NCBI GenBank assembly: GCA_038751255.1
Contig: JBCDGN010000077.1
Location: 1 to 18,225 of the forward strand
DNA: 18,225 nt
Direction of reading: 5' to 3'
Origin: JANSYP01 sp038751255
Lineage (GTDB): Bacteria > Pseudomonadota > Alphaproteobacteria > Rhodobacterales > Rhodobacteraceae
The notes beneath the pieces were generated by a model. The model saw nothing but the letters and a program-made list of their open reading frames with translations. It was not told the origin of the DNA and ran no database searches. Each line of letters starts with the position of its first letter. Within the stretch, counting starts at the first letter, position 1. The translations under genes and the position numbers were made by a program. This document shows positions 1 to 7,831 of this stretch, piece after piece.

Positions 1-968
1 AGCGCCTCGTCCCAACTTGCTTCGCGGAAATGCGTCATCAAATTGCCTGGATCGACATTCAAGCCCTTGGCAGGCGCGTCTTCCCGACGGATCAACGGTT
101 TGGTCAAGCGGTGCGGGTGATCAATATAGTCGAAGCCAAATCGCCCTTTGACACACAAACGGTTCTCGTTTGCGGGACCTTCGACACCTTCCACATACTT
201 GATCTTGTTGTCTTTGATCTTAAAGGAAAGTTGGCAGCCGACGCCGCAATAAGGGCAGACGCTATCGACCTCTCGGTCGTAGTCCTTGCTGTCACCGACC
301 TGGTTTTCATCCACAGCCGTGGCGGGCATCAAAGCACCGGTCGGACAAGCCTGAACGCATTCACCGCAGGCCACACAGGTGCTGGCGCCCATTGGATCAT
401 CGAGATCGAAAACGATCTTACTGTCGTGACCGCGCCCGGCCATGCCGATGACGTCATTGACCTGCACCTCTCGGCACGCGCGCACGCAGAGATTGCACTG
501 GATACAGGCGTCGAGATTGACCCGCATCGCAACGTGGCTGTCATCCAAGATCGGTACACGTGACGGTTCCAGTTCTGGAAAGCGGCTTTCTTCAACGCCA
601 TTTAACTCTGCCATATCCCAAAAATGAGAAGACGCATCATGGGCCTCTTCCGGCTGATCAGCAACAAGCAGTTCCATCACCAGTTCGCGGGACTTTTTCG
701 CGCGCTCGGTGTCGGTCTTAACCACCATACCTTCGGCCGCCGGGCGGATACAGGAGGCGGCAAGCACGCGCTCTCCTTCAATTTCCACCATACAGGCCCG
801 ACAATTGCCATCGGGCCGGTAGCCGGTCGCAGGCTTATGGCAAAGATGCGGGATCACAAGTCCCAGCCCATTGGCAGCTTCCCAGATCGTGGTTCCAGTT
901 GGAACGGTGACATCTTCGCCATTGAGATTGAAAGTTACGGTCTGGATCGGGGCAGCACCATCAGCCAT
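1..968 (-). CDS. fdh1A: NAD-dependent formate dehydrogenase, catalytic alpha subunit (N-terminal 322 residues; gene runs off the window)
   Basis: This is the electron-relay end of the cytoplasmic subunit that oxidises formate to CO2 at a molybdenum or tungsten bis-MGD centre. The first 85 or so residues form a plant-type [2Fe-2S] domain (LCHKP, then CRAC, then ASCIRP), and the segment HFWDMAELNGVE fits the His-Cys cluster region of NuoG-like proteins. Two [4Fe-4S] ferredoxin motifs follow (CIQCNLCVRAC and CVACGECVQACPTGAL), then the CPYCGVGC cluster motif that opens the bis-MGD oxidoreductase domain. Family members are about 920-990 residues, so the active-site Cys/Sec and cofactor domains lie outside the window. 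The ATG sits one base beyond the beta-subunit stop (TGATATG), so the two are surely co-transcribed. Subunit identity is secure. Use of tungsten rather than molybdenum is inferred from the fused beta subunit and the nearby tungstate importer. Confidence 0.93.
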   Translation of the reverse strand, partial: MADGAAPIQTVTFNLNGEDVTVPTGTTIWEAANGLGLVIPHLCHKPATGYRPDGNCRACMVEIEGERVLAASCIRPAAEGMVVKTDTERAKKSRELVMELLVADQPEEAHDASSHFWDMAELNGVEESRFPELEPSRVPILDDSHVAMRVNLDACIQCNLCVRACREVQVNDVIGMAGRGHDSKIVFDLDDPMGASTCVACGECVQACPTGALMPATAVDENQVGDSKDYDREVDSVCPYCGVGCQLSFKIKDNKIKYVEGVEGPANENRLCVKGRFGFDYIDHPHRLTKPLIRREDAPAKGLNVDPGNLMTHFREASWDEA

Positions 969-969
969 A

Positions 970-2664
970 TCAGATCTCCTCCGCAAAGTGCTTCATGGTG
1001 AGGCGGATAGGGTTCGGCGCTGCTTGGCCAAGACCGCAAATCGAGGCGTCGGTCATTACCGTGCAAAGGTCTTCGAGCAACTCGGTATCCCAAGTTTCTG
1101 CCTGCATCAGCTTGACTGCTTTTTCACACCCCGAACGACAGGGTGTACACTGCCCACAGCTTTCATCCTCGAAGAATTTCAGCATGTTCAGCGCTGCATC
1201 ACGTGCCCTGTCTTGGTCGGACAGCACCACAACAGCCGCGGACCCAATGAAGGTTCCCAGCGGTTGAAGTGTGTCAAAATCAAGCGGGACGTCATCAATA
1301 GTGGCAGGGAGAAGCCCTGATGACGGCCCGCCCGGCTGGTATGCCTTGAAGCGATGGCCTTCCAGCATTCCACCGGCAGCCTCAATAATATCGAGGATGG
1401 TGGACCCAGCAGGCAAAAGATAAACCCCAGGGGCTTTCACACGGCCAGAAACCGAATAGCTGCGCAACCCAGTGCGACCGTTCTTTTCAGTGTTGCTCAA
1501 GCATTCAGGGCCTTCGCGGCAGATCTTCGCGACCCAGTAGAGTGTCTCGATGTTATGGACGAGCGTTGGACGGTTAAACACACCGACCTGGGCCACATAG
1601 GGCGGGCGATGCCGTGGCAGGCCGCGCTTGCCCTCGATCGACTCGATCATCGCGCTTTCTTCACCGCAGATATAGGCCCCGGCCCCGCGACGCAGATCGA
1701 TATAGCCTGGCGCAACCAGTCCCGCGGTCTCAAGTGCTGCAATTTCTTCTTTCAGGATATTCAGCACGGCGGGGTACTCGTCACGCATGTAGATAAAGCA
1801 CTTCTCAGCCTCGACCGCCCAAGCGGCGATCAGCATACCTTCGAGAAACACATGCGGCGTGCGTTCTAAATAGTAGCGGTCTTTGAAGGTCCCAGGCTCG
1901 CCCTCATCGCCATTCACCGCCAAGTAACGGGGGCCGTCAGTCATCCGCACAAAGCCCCATTTCCGGCCTGATGGGAATCCTGCACCACCAAGGCCGCGCA
2001 GGCCGCTTTCCTGAACGGTTTTCTGCACCTCTTCCCAATCGCCATCGCGGCGCAGGTCTTCGAGCGCCTCGTACCCCCCAGCGCCCCGATAGGCGTTGTA
2101 ATCCTCATAAAGCGGGACGTCCGGATGGGTGTGCCCTTCTGCGATTGCTTGCTTTACCTTTTCGGGCGTGGCGTGATCGATGTGGTGATGTCCCAGTTCC
2201 AGCACCGGAGCGGTATCGCAGCGACCCATGCAAGGCGCGCGCAGGACGCGCACCTCTGCCGGATCAAGGTCATTTTCCAAGGCCTTTCGCAGCGCCTCTG
2301 CGCCCGCCAACTCACATGAGAGCGAGTCGCAGACCCGTATTGTCAGCGCAGGCGGCGGTGTCTCGCCTTCTTTGACCACATCGAAATGCGCATAAAAGGA
2401 GGCGACCTCGTAAACCTCTGTCTGAGCCAAACGCATCTCATGAGCGAGCGCTGCTACATGCGCCGCAGACAGATGCCCATAGGCGTCTTGGATCAAATGC
2501 AAAAACTCGATGAGTAGATCGCGTTGACGCGGTTGGTCCCCGAGTAGTGTTTTTACCTCTTCGAGCGACTGATCATCTACTTGACGCCCTTTTGGTGTTT
2601 TGCGGCCTTTTTTGCGTGCGTCCCGGCCTTTCCAGACTCCGGTACGTTCGTCCAATGGTGCCAT
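970..2664 (-). CDS. fdh1B: Formate dehydrogenase beta subunit, fused NuoE-like and NuoF-like (FMN / NAD-binding diaphorase)
   Basis: This 564-residue subunit takes electrons from the catalytic subunit and reduces NAD+. Residues about 35-170 are a NuoE/HoxE-type thioredoxin-like domain with [2Fe-2S] ligands Cys112, Cys117, Cys145 and Cys149. Residues about 190-564 are NuoF-like: a glycine-rich FMN/NADH region (GLRGLGGAGFPSG at 221-233, NGDEGEPGTFKD at 251-262, GAYICGEESA at 329-338) and a C-terminal [4Fe-4S] site (Cys503, Cys506, Cys509, Cys543). In FdsGBA-type enzymes these are two proteins; a single fused beta subunit of about 570 residues is the arrangement of Methylorubrum Fdh1. The start chosen at 2664 has a strong GGGAGG five bases upstream; an upstream in-frame ATG (2715) lacks this support and would begin within the likely promoter. 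The N-terminal 30 residues are lysine/arginine rich. Confidence 0.93.
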   Translation of the reverse strand: MAPLDERTGVWKGRDARKKGRKTPKGRQVDDQSLEEVKTLLGDQPRQRDLLIEFLHLIQDAYGHLSAAHVAALAHEMRLAQTEVYEVASFYAHFDVVKEGETPPPALTIRVCDSLSCELAGAEALRKALENDLDPAEVRVLRAPCMGRCDTAPVLELGHHHIDHATPEKVKQAIAEGHTHPDVPLYEDYNAYRGAGGYEALEDLRRDGDWEEVQKTVQESGLRGLGGAGFPSGRKWGFVRMTDGPRYLAVNGDEGEPGTFKDRYYLERTPHVFLEGMLIAAWAVEAEKCFIYMRDEYPAVLNILKEEIAALETAGLVAPGYIDLRRGAGAYICGEESAMIESIEGKRGLPRHRPPYVAQVGVFNRPTLVHNIETLYWVAKICREGPECLSNTEKNGRTGLRSYSVSGRVKAPGVYLLPAGSTILDIIEAAGGMLEGHRFKAYQPGGPSSGLLPATIDDVPLDFDTLQPLGTFIGSAAVVVLSDQDRARDAALNMLKFFEDESCGQCTPCRSGCEKAVKLMQAETWDTELLEDLCTVMTDASICGLGQAAPNPIRLTMKHFAEEI

Positions 2665-2747
2665 AGTGTCCTCCCAGGATGGCACAAGCCTATTATCAGC
2701 AAATCCGAACTTCAATTCGCATTATACGATGAGATCATTTGCTTTAC
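2665..2747 (-). promoter_or_regulatory. Probable promoter of the fdh1BA operon
   Basis: The 83-bp gap between the LysR gene and fdh1B contains, on the minus strand, an exact TATAAT hexamer (plus-strand ATTATA at 2721-2726). No good -35 hexamer lies 16-18 bases upstream, where the LysR stop codon sits (the best is AAGTAA). A dyad ATGA-GA-TCAT (2729-2738) lies directly upstream of the -10. A consensus -10 with a poor -35 is common at activator-dependent promoters, fitting control by the adjacent LysR protein, but this is inference. Confidence 0.45.
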
Positions 2748-3641
2748 TTATCGCGGATGCCGTTCCAGCGCGAGCGCGGATCGCAGAGCTTCGACTGTGG
2801 GGATGTGAGGTTGCCGTTGCGGTGTGACCAAGCTCACGGACGTTTCGATATAGGGATTGGTGAGGCCGAGAGCGACGGTGTTTTGTAGCGGTCCGTAAGA
2901 CTCTAGAACTGTTTTCGGCACAATCGTGGCCGCAGCCCCCTGAATCGCGAGCGCGATTGATCCTGTCATGCCGCTCATCTCGGCAATCACTTTTGGCACT
3001 ACGCCTGCATCGGAGAAAACCCGATCCAATATGCGCCGGTTTTGCATCTGCGGCTCAAGCAAGCTCAGATCGAGCTCTGCGACCTCCTGCCAGCTCACTT
3101 CGCCTTCCTGACGCGGGGCCATATCCCGCGGGCACAGCAACACGTAGCTTTCATCATAAAGCGGCTCGACATTCAGAAGGTCGCGCGATCCGCCCTCCGT
3201 ATAGATGATCCCCGCATCGAAAGAGCCCTCGGCGACGCCCTGTTGAATCGCAAGCGAACTGCCGGTCTGAATACGAATGGTGATGCCAGGATGTTCCTTC
3301 CGCAATAGTGTCGCGGCATGGGCAGCATAGGCCGCTGCAGTGGGGATCGCCCCAAGCGCCAATCGTCCCGTGATCTCCCCCCGCGCCGCGCGCACATCCT
3401 GTTCGAGGGCGCGCACGTTATCGAGAATTTGCCGAGCATGGGCGAGGATGGTTTCGCCTTCCTGCGTCAGTCCTTGATAGCGGTTTCCGCGGCGAACGAT
3501 GGTGGTGTCGAGACGTTCTTCCAAACTCCGAATCCGCATCGAAAACGCTGGTTGTGAAAGACCGCATTCCGACGCCGCTCGGGCAAAATGTCTGTGCCGC
3601 GCCAAGGCTGCGAGACATTGTAAGTCCCTCAGATCGACCAT
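2748..3641 (-). CDS. LysR-family transcriptional regulator
   Basis: This 297-residue protein has the standard LysR layout: a winged helix-turn-helix at residues 1-60 (DLQCLAALARHRHFARAA, then LSQPAFSMRIRSLEERL), a linker helix rich in Arg/Glu, and a periplasmic-binding-like effector domain from about residue 90. It lies upstream of fdh1BA on the same strand and divergent from the CoA ligase operon, the classic place for a local regulator, so it probably controls one or both in response to a pathway metabolite. The start at 3641 is chosen because GGGGAGG lies six bases before it; ATGs at 3656 and 3647 also exist in frame, but the Shine-Dalgarno sequence would then fall inside the coding sequence. 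The effector is unknown. Confidence 0.92.
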   Translation of the reverse strand: MVDLRDLQCLAALARHRHFARAASECGLSQPAFSMRIRSLEERLDTTIVRRGNRYQGLTQEGETILAHARQILDNVRALEQDVRAARGEITGRLALGAIPTAAAYAAHAATLLRKEHPGITIRIQTGSSLAIQQGVAEGSFDAGIIYTEGGSRDLLNVEPLYDESYVLLCPRDMAPRQEGEVSWQEVAELDLSLLEPQMQNRRILDRVFSDAGVVPKVIAEMSGMTGSIALAIQGAAATIVPKTVLESYGPLQNTVALGLTNPYIETSVSLVTPQRQPHIPTVEALRSALALERHPR

Positions 3642-3757
3642 TTCCATCCTCCCCATCGTCCCCGTCTCAACTGTGGTATACCAGACGGATTGACAGCAAG
3701 CATTATCTGAGACACCATTATTGTAACCGGGATTTGAGGCGGGGAGGCCGGGACAAA
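3642..3757. promoter_or_regulatory. Divergent promoter/operator region between the LysR gene and the CoA ligase operon
   Basis: This 116-bp region separates divergent starts. It contains the palindrome TGGTATACCA (3674-3683), an outer inverted repeat GTCTCA (3664-3669) / TGAGAC (3708-3713), and a plus-strand TTGACA (3690-3695) that could be a -35 element. The only TAT-rich candidate -10 (CATTAT, 3716-3721) is 20 bases away, longer than ideal. GGGGAGG at 3741-3747 is the ribosome binding site of the ligase beta subunit. LysR proteins usually bind interrupted dyads of this sort upstream of the divergent target, which is the basis for calling it an operator. Confidence 0.5.
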
Positions 3758-4924
3758 ATGCTGTTGTCCGAGTTCAAGTCCAAGGAGATTTTGGCGCAAT
3801 ATTCGGTCCCTACGCCGGCGGGCAAGCTTGCCCGAACCGCTGAGGAAGCCGAGGCCGCATGTGCGGGTCTTGATGCGCGAAAATATGTTGTGAAAGCGCA
3901 GATCACGGCGGGCGGGCGCGGACTAGCGGGCGGGATCAGATTTGCCGCAACCCCGTCATCAGTGCGGGATGAAGCCGCCGCGATGCTAGGCACACGTCTG
4001 GTCACCGAACAGACCCGAGAGGATGGCGAGTTGGTTGAAGCGGTCTCGGTGGAGGCTGCATTAGAGCTGTCGCACCAACGCTTTATCGCTTTTGCGCTCG
4101 ACCCAACCAACGGCGCGCCGCTTCTGCTTGCGTCGACCGAGGGTGGGATGAGATTTGAGCAGCAGGCAAAAGCAAACTCAGACCTGGTCAAAACACTCGC
4201 CTTGCCTGAAGACACACCACAAACGCGGTCAGATGCGCTGGCGTTTCTCAGCCAATTCGACATTGACCAGACGCAGACGCTGAACGCGCTTTTCGGCGCG
4301 AGACAAGCCTTCATCGATTACGACGCGACTTTGCTAGAGATAAACCCGTTCGCCTTGACCAGGGAAAACGGATGGGTCGCGGTTGATGCCAAGATCGCCA
4401 TCGATCCCAATGCGCTTTTCCGCCATCCTGAGTTTGACAGCATGGCGATTGGCGAAGGCGCCTTGTCGCCTGAGGCCGAAGCGCAGAAAAGCAATATCAA
4501 TCTCGTGCAACTCGATGGAAATATCGGCGTCGTGGTGAATGGTGCCGGTCTTGGCTTGGCCACCCACGATATGCTGCTGGATGCCGGTGCAAGCCCTGCA
4601 AACTTCATGGATATTCGAACAACTGCCAGCAGTTTCGATATTGCCAAAGGGGTTGAGCTTTTGTTGCAAGACTCACGTGTCAAAGCGATCTTGCTCAATG
4701 TTCATGGCGGCGGCATGACGTCTTGCGACACAGTCGCAGAGGGTGTCGCTTTCGCGTATTCCCGCAGCAAACGCAAAGTGCCTGTTGTCAGTCGCCTGGC
4801 TGGGCTGAACGCGCCTTGGGGGTTGCAGATCATTCAAGACAGGAAAGTGCCTGTGGAAAGTTTCGAGACGATGCCTCAAGCCATTCATCGGGTGGTTGAA
4901 CTAGCGCAAGGGAGCGCGAGATAA
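3758..4924 (+). CDS. ADP-forming acyl-CoA ligase, beta subunit (SucC / MtkA-like, divergent)
   Basis: This 388-residue protein is an ATP-grasp beta subunit of the succinyl-CoA synthetase family, which makes a CoA thioester from a carboxylate, ATP and CoA together with an alpha subunit. Seen in the sequence are the N-terminal KSKEILAQYSVPTP, the nucleotide loop VKAQITAGGRG (45-55), the metal-binding LLEINPF (192-198) and VDAK (209-212), and the C-terminal LDGNIGVVVNGAGLG. Two loops of the CoA ligase domain depart from the family: the usual DVGGGA is DIRTTA (285-290), and FGGIVRCD is HGGGMTSCD (316-324). These face the acyl-substrate site, so malate, sulfoacetate, oxalate or another acid is more likely than succinate. 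The start has GGGGAGG ten bases upstream; a longer in-frame reading from 3554 overlaps the LysR gene and is rejected. It overlaps the alpha gene by one base (TAATG). Confidence 0.88.
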   Translation: MLLSEFKSKEILAQYSVPTPAGKLARTAEEAEAACAGLDARKYVVKAQITAGGRGLAGGIRFAATPSSVRDEAAAMLGTRLVTEQTREDGELVEAVSVEAALELSHQRFIAFALDPTNGAPLLLASTEGGMRFEQQAKANSDLVKTLALPEDTPQTRSDALAFLSQFDIDQTQTLNALFGARQAFIDYDATLLEINPFALTRENGWVAVDAKIAIDPNALFRHPEFDSMAIGEGALSPEAEAQKSNINLVQLDGNIGVVVNGAGLGLATHDMLLDAGASPANFMDIRTTASSFDIAKGVELLLQDSRVKAILLNVHGGGMTSCDTVAEGVAFAYSRSKRKVPVVSRLAGLNAPWGLQIIQDRKVPVESFETMPQAIHRVVELAQGSAR

Positions 4925-5802
4925 TGGCAATCCTTGTCGATGAGAACACCAGGGTGATTGTCCAAGGCATGACCGGCCGCGCGGGCACTTTCTACACCGA
5001 TCTCGCGATGCGCTATGGCTCGACCTATGTGGGCGGCGTGCGACCCGGCCGGGGCGGCACCAAACATCTGGGGTTGCCGATGTTTCACACCGTGAAAGAG
5101 GCGGTGGCCGGGACCGATGCGACCGCAAGCCTTGTGGTTGTCCCCGCGCCACATGCGGCTGAGGCCATGATTGAGGCGATAGAGGCCGAAATAGGCGTGA
5201 TCGTTTGCATTACAGAACGCGTTCCCCAGCACGATATGGGGCGCGTGAAACAAGCGCTTGAAGGCTCGAACTCGGTTCTTATCGGACCCAATTCCCAAGG
5301 CATTCTTACGCCCGGGGCGTGCAAGATTGGCGTGATGCCCACACAAGAAGCGAAGCCCGGCAGCATCGGGATCGCCTCGCGCTCAGCCTCTTTGACCTCG
5401 GAAGTGCTTGCAAGATGCAGCAGCGCCGATTTGGGCCAATCCACCACCGTGGGCATCGGCGGCGACACGCTTCACGGCATTGGATTTGTGGATTGCCTCA
5501 AGCGGTTTCGCGAGGATCCAGACACCCAAACAGTGGTGTTGATCGGTGAAATCGGCGGGCGAGAAGAAGAAGACGCAGCCGATTACTTGACCACTGTCGA
5601 CTATGAAAAGCCGGTGATCGCACTTGTCGTGGGCCGTCACGCGCCGGAAGGACAGCGCATGGGTCACGCAGGCACGCTTTCGGTTTTTGGCCTCAGAAGT
5701 GCTGAGGAAAAAATTGCTCGTCTCCGCGATGCAGGTGCAGTAATTGCGCAGGATGCAAGCACGGTCGTTGACTCCGTTTTAGCCACATTAGAAACCGCCT
5801 AA
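4924..5802 (+). CDS. ADP-forming acyl-CoA ligase, alpha subunit (SucD / MtkB-like, divergent)
   Basis: This 292-residue partner of the preceding beta subunit has the usual SucD length. It carries the CoA-binding Rossmann domain (VIVQGMTGRAG at 11-21, GGVRPGRGG at 37-45) and the catalytic phosphohistidine His248 in GHAGT. As in the beta subunit, substrate-side motifs are altered: GPNCPG is GPNSQG (121-126) and SRSGTLTYE is SRSASLTSE (152-160). Malate-CoA ligase, sulfoacetate-CoA ligase and succinate-CoA ligase share this fold, and the substrate cannot be named from sequence alone. Proximity to formate dehydrogenase suggests a C1 or C2 acid pathway, such as a serine-cycle malate-CoA step. No malyl-CoA lyase or other serine-cycle gene is present in the window to confirm that. 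Confidence 0.88.
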   Translation: MAILVDENTRVIVQGMTGRAGTFYTDLAMRYGSTYVGGVRPGRGGTKHLGLPMFHTVKEAVAGTDATASLVVVPAPHAAEAMIEAIEAEIGVIVCITERVPQHDMGRVKQALEGSNSVLIGPNSQGILTPGACKIGVMPTQEAKPGSIGIASRSASLTSEVLARCSSADLGQSTTVGIGGDTLHGIGFVDCLKRFREDPDTQTVVLIGEIGGREEEDAADYLTTVDYEKPVIALVVGRHAPEGQRMGHAGTLSVFGLRSAEEKIARLRDAGAVIAQDASTVVDSVLATLETA

Positions 5803-5835
5803 CGCCTCACGCTCCAAGGAAAGCTATAGAAACAC

Positions 5836-6813
5836 ATGCCTGAGATGCGCGTCATTGAGATGCGCGAACCGGGCGGGCCAGATGTGCTCGTTCTTGGGTC
5901 GCGCCCCATCCCAGAACCAGGACCTGGGGAAGTCTTGATCAAAATCACTGCAGCGGGTGTCAATGGCCCCGATCTGGTGCAAAGGCGGGGTCATTATCCA
6001 CCTCCAAAAGGCGCAACCGATCTTCTGGGGCTGGAGGTTTCTGGCGAGATCACCGCACTCGGGGGCGAAGTGACAGATTGGGCCATCGGTGACCGGGTCT
6101 GCGCCCTCACCAATGGCGGAGGCTATGCCGAATGCGTGGCCGTCAACGCCAGACACTGCCTGTCTCTTCCCCAAAGCATTGATCCGATCGACGCCGCGGG
6201 CCTGCCAGAGACCTTTTTCACCGTTTGGAGCAATGTCTTCCACGGCTATGACATTCCCAAAGGTGCGAACTTCCTGATCCATGGCGGTGCCGGGGGGATC
6301 GGCTCAACTGCGGTCCAGCTTGGGAAGGCCTTTGGTCTGAACGTGTTCACGACAGTGGGATCGGCCGCAGATGCGGACTTTGTCACGGGGCTCGGAGCAG
6401 ATCGCGCGATCGTATTCCAAAGCGAGGATTTCGTTGGGATTGTGCGCGAAGCAGGTGGCTCTGACATCACGCTCGATATCATCGGCGGCGACTACATTGC
6501 GCGTAACATCAAGTCCGCGCGCCATGACGGCCGGATCATCCAGATCGCGTTCAATGCAGGCTCACGGGTTGAGATCGACCTTATGCCTATGATGTTAAAG
6601 CGTCTCCATATCACTGGATCGACCCTGCGTTCTCGGCCCGAGGCGTTCAAAAACGCCGTTGCGAAGGAATTGCACGAACAGGTCTGGCCGCTTTTCGCCA
6701 CAAGTCAACTCAAGGCCGTCACGCATGCTGTCCTGCCGCTGGAAGACGCGGCGGAGGCGCATAAAATGATGGAAGCTGCCCAACACCGCGGAAAAATCCT
6801 GTTAAAGCTCTGA
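5836..6813 (+). CDS. NAD(P)H quinone oxidoreductase, PIG3 / zinc-less MDR family
   Basis: This 325-residue medium-chain reductase matches the PIG3-like quinone oxidoreductases in length and order of motifs. The N-terminal GroES-like domain includes AAGVNGPDLVQRRGHYPPP (39-57) and LGLEVSGE (64-71), and the Rossmann domain has HGGAGGIG (149-156). The structural and catalytic zinc cysteines of alcohol dehydrogenases are absent, as expected for this family. It is 33 bp downstream of the CoA ligase alpha gene and overlaps folB by one base (TGATG), so it belongs to the same operon. The expected reaction is NADPH-dependent reduction of quinones or enoyl/enone compounds; the physiological substrate is unknown. 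AAGGA lies about 15 bases from the chosen ATG, so a second ATG at 5845 remains possible. Confidence 0.88.
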   Translation: MPEMRVIEMREPGGPDVLVLGSRPIPEPGPGEVLIKITAAGVNGPDLVQRRGHYPPPKGATDLLGLEVSGEITALGGEVTDWAIGDRVCALTNGGGYAECVAVNARHCLSLPQSIDPIDAAGLPETFFTVWSNVFHGYDIPKGANFLIHGGAGGIGSTAVQLGKAFGLNVFTTVGSAADADFVTGLGADRAIVFQSEDFVGIVREAGGSDITLDIIGGDYIARNIKSARHDGRIIQIAFNAGSRVEIDLMPMMLKRLHITGSTLRSRPEAFKNAVAKELHEQVWPLFATSQLKAVTHAVLPLEDAAEAHKMMEAAQHRGKILLKL

Positions 6814-7706
6814 TGCCCTATCAAACCTCTCCAAGCGGGTTGATCTCCCGCGACCGGATCACTTTGCGCGATTATCAGCGCAGCGTTGATATCGGCGCAT
6901 TCCACGAAGAACGCGGCGCGGCGCAGCGTCTGCGGTTTGCGGTAGAACTGCATGTCGCCGCGGAGGGCCGCTCCGCAGAAGACCATGTCGACGATGTGCT
7001 CAGCTATGACATGTTGATTGAGGCAATCGACACCGTGTTGAACCAAGAGCGCTTCGATCTGCTTGAAACTCTCGGGGAGCGTATCGCTGGACGTGTGCTG
7101 GCGCATCCGCGCGCGCAGCATGTCACCATTATCATAGAAAAGCTCGACCGTGGGCCTTTTGCCCTGGGCGTTGAGATTGCCCGCAGCAAATCGGCCGCGC
7201 CGCCAGACGTTGCCCGCGACGTCCGTTCTGAGGCGCCCTGGTTGGTTTACCTGCCCGCAAGCTCTCTCGACGACCCAAGGCTCGCCGCCTGGATCGGAGA
7301 GCTCGCAGGATTCGGTCCCCCGTTGGTTGTCACGGTTTCGCCCCTGCCCAAACGTCCAGAGGCCTCTGGGCAAGCGCGACGGCATATTGATTTGCTCTCG
7401 CAGGACCAAGCCGCGTGGCTTTTGGGGGATCGTCTGCCGAATTGCGGAGTGGCCGACAGCCGGACAGAGCTGTTTGCCTTGCTCAGATCCGGATCGATTG
7501 CCGCCTGGGCCCCGTCGCGGCTTATCCTGCGCGCTGGCGACCGCGATCTCGTCTCGCCCGAGGATCAGGCCATATGGTTCGCCAAGGAAATCGGCGCCGC
7601 TCGTCTCTTTGGGCTTGGGACCAGTTTCGATGGCGCTGAACGTCTCGATCCGAACGATATCCTGAACCTCGCAAAGACCCCGGCATCAATCCCAGCGGCG
7701 GAGTGA
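6813..7706 (+). CDS. folB: Dihydroneopterin aldolase (FolB) with a C-terminal extension domain
   Basis: Residues about 12-126 form a FolB domain: RITLRDYQRSVDIGAFHEER, Tyr65 in VLSYDMLIEAI, LLETLGERIAG (83-93) with Glu85, and Lys110 in IIIEKLDRGPF, which lines up with the catalytic lysine. FolB converts 7,8-dihydroneopterin to 6-hydroxymethyl-7,8-dihydropterin in folate synthesis. Canonical FolB is about 120 residues; this one has about 165 additional residues (130-297), beginning APWLVYLPASSL. I do not recognise the extension, though similar-length FolB proteins are, to my knowledge, usual in Rhodobacteraceae. The gene overlaps the oxidoreductase gene by one base. folP, a frequent neighbour, is absent downstream; a tRNA gene follows instead. 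Association with formate genes is sensible because folate carries C1 units, but this is inference. Confidence 0.85.
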   Translation: MPYQTSPSGLISRDRITLRDYQRSVDIGAFHEERGAAQRLRFAVELHVAAEGRSAEDHVDDVLSYDMLIEAIDTVLNQERFDLLETLGERIAGRVLAHPRAQHVTIIIEKLDRGPFALGVEIARSKSAAPPDVARDVRSEAPWLVYLPASSLDDPRLAAWIGELAGFGPPLVVTVSPLPKRPEASGQARRHIDLLSQDQAAWLLGDRLPNCGVADSRTELFALLRSGSIAAWAPSRLILRAGDRDLVSPEDQAIWFAKEIGAARLFGLGTSFDGAERLDPNDILNLAKTPASIPAAE

Positions 7707-7754
7707 AATCCGATTGGCCAAGAGGTCAGCAGACTGCTAAGACGCCCCCGGCGC

Positions 7755-7831
7755 GGCCTCGTAGCTCAGTAGGATAGAGCGACCGCCTCCTAAGCGGTAG
7801 GCCACAGGTTCGACTCCTGTCGGGGCCGCCA
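7755..7831 (+). tRNA. tRNA-Arg (anticodon CCT)
   Basis: A complete cloverleaf of 77 bases can be drawn: acceptor GGCCTCG pairing with CGGGGCC (one T-G wobble), a D arm GCTC/GAGC, an anticodon stem ACCGC/GCGGT enclosing CTCCTAA with anticodon CCT, and a T arm ACAGG-TTCGACT-CCTGT. Discriminator base G and an encoded CCA end the gene. It reads AGG codons. It lies 48 bp after folB. Confidence 0.96.

Noticed and set aside
30..563. 177-codon plus-strand open frame
   Set aside because: Lies antisense to the formate dehydrogenase alpha subunit, whose cluster motifs are unmistakable on the minus strand.
3554..3757. N-terminal extension of the CoA ligase beta subunit
   Set aside because: Would overlap the start of the LysR gene and lacks a ribosome binding site; the family N-terminus begins at MLLSEFKSKE.
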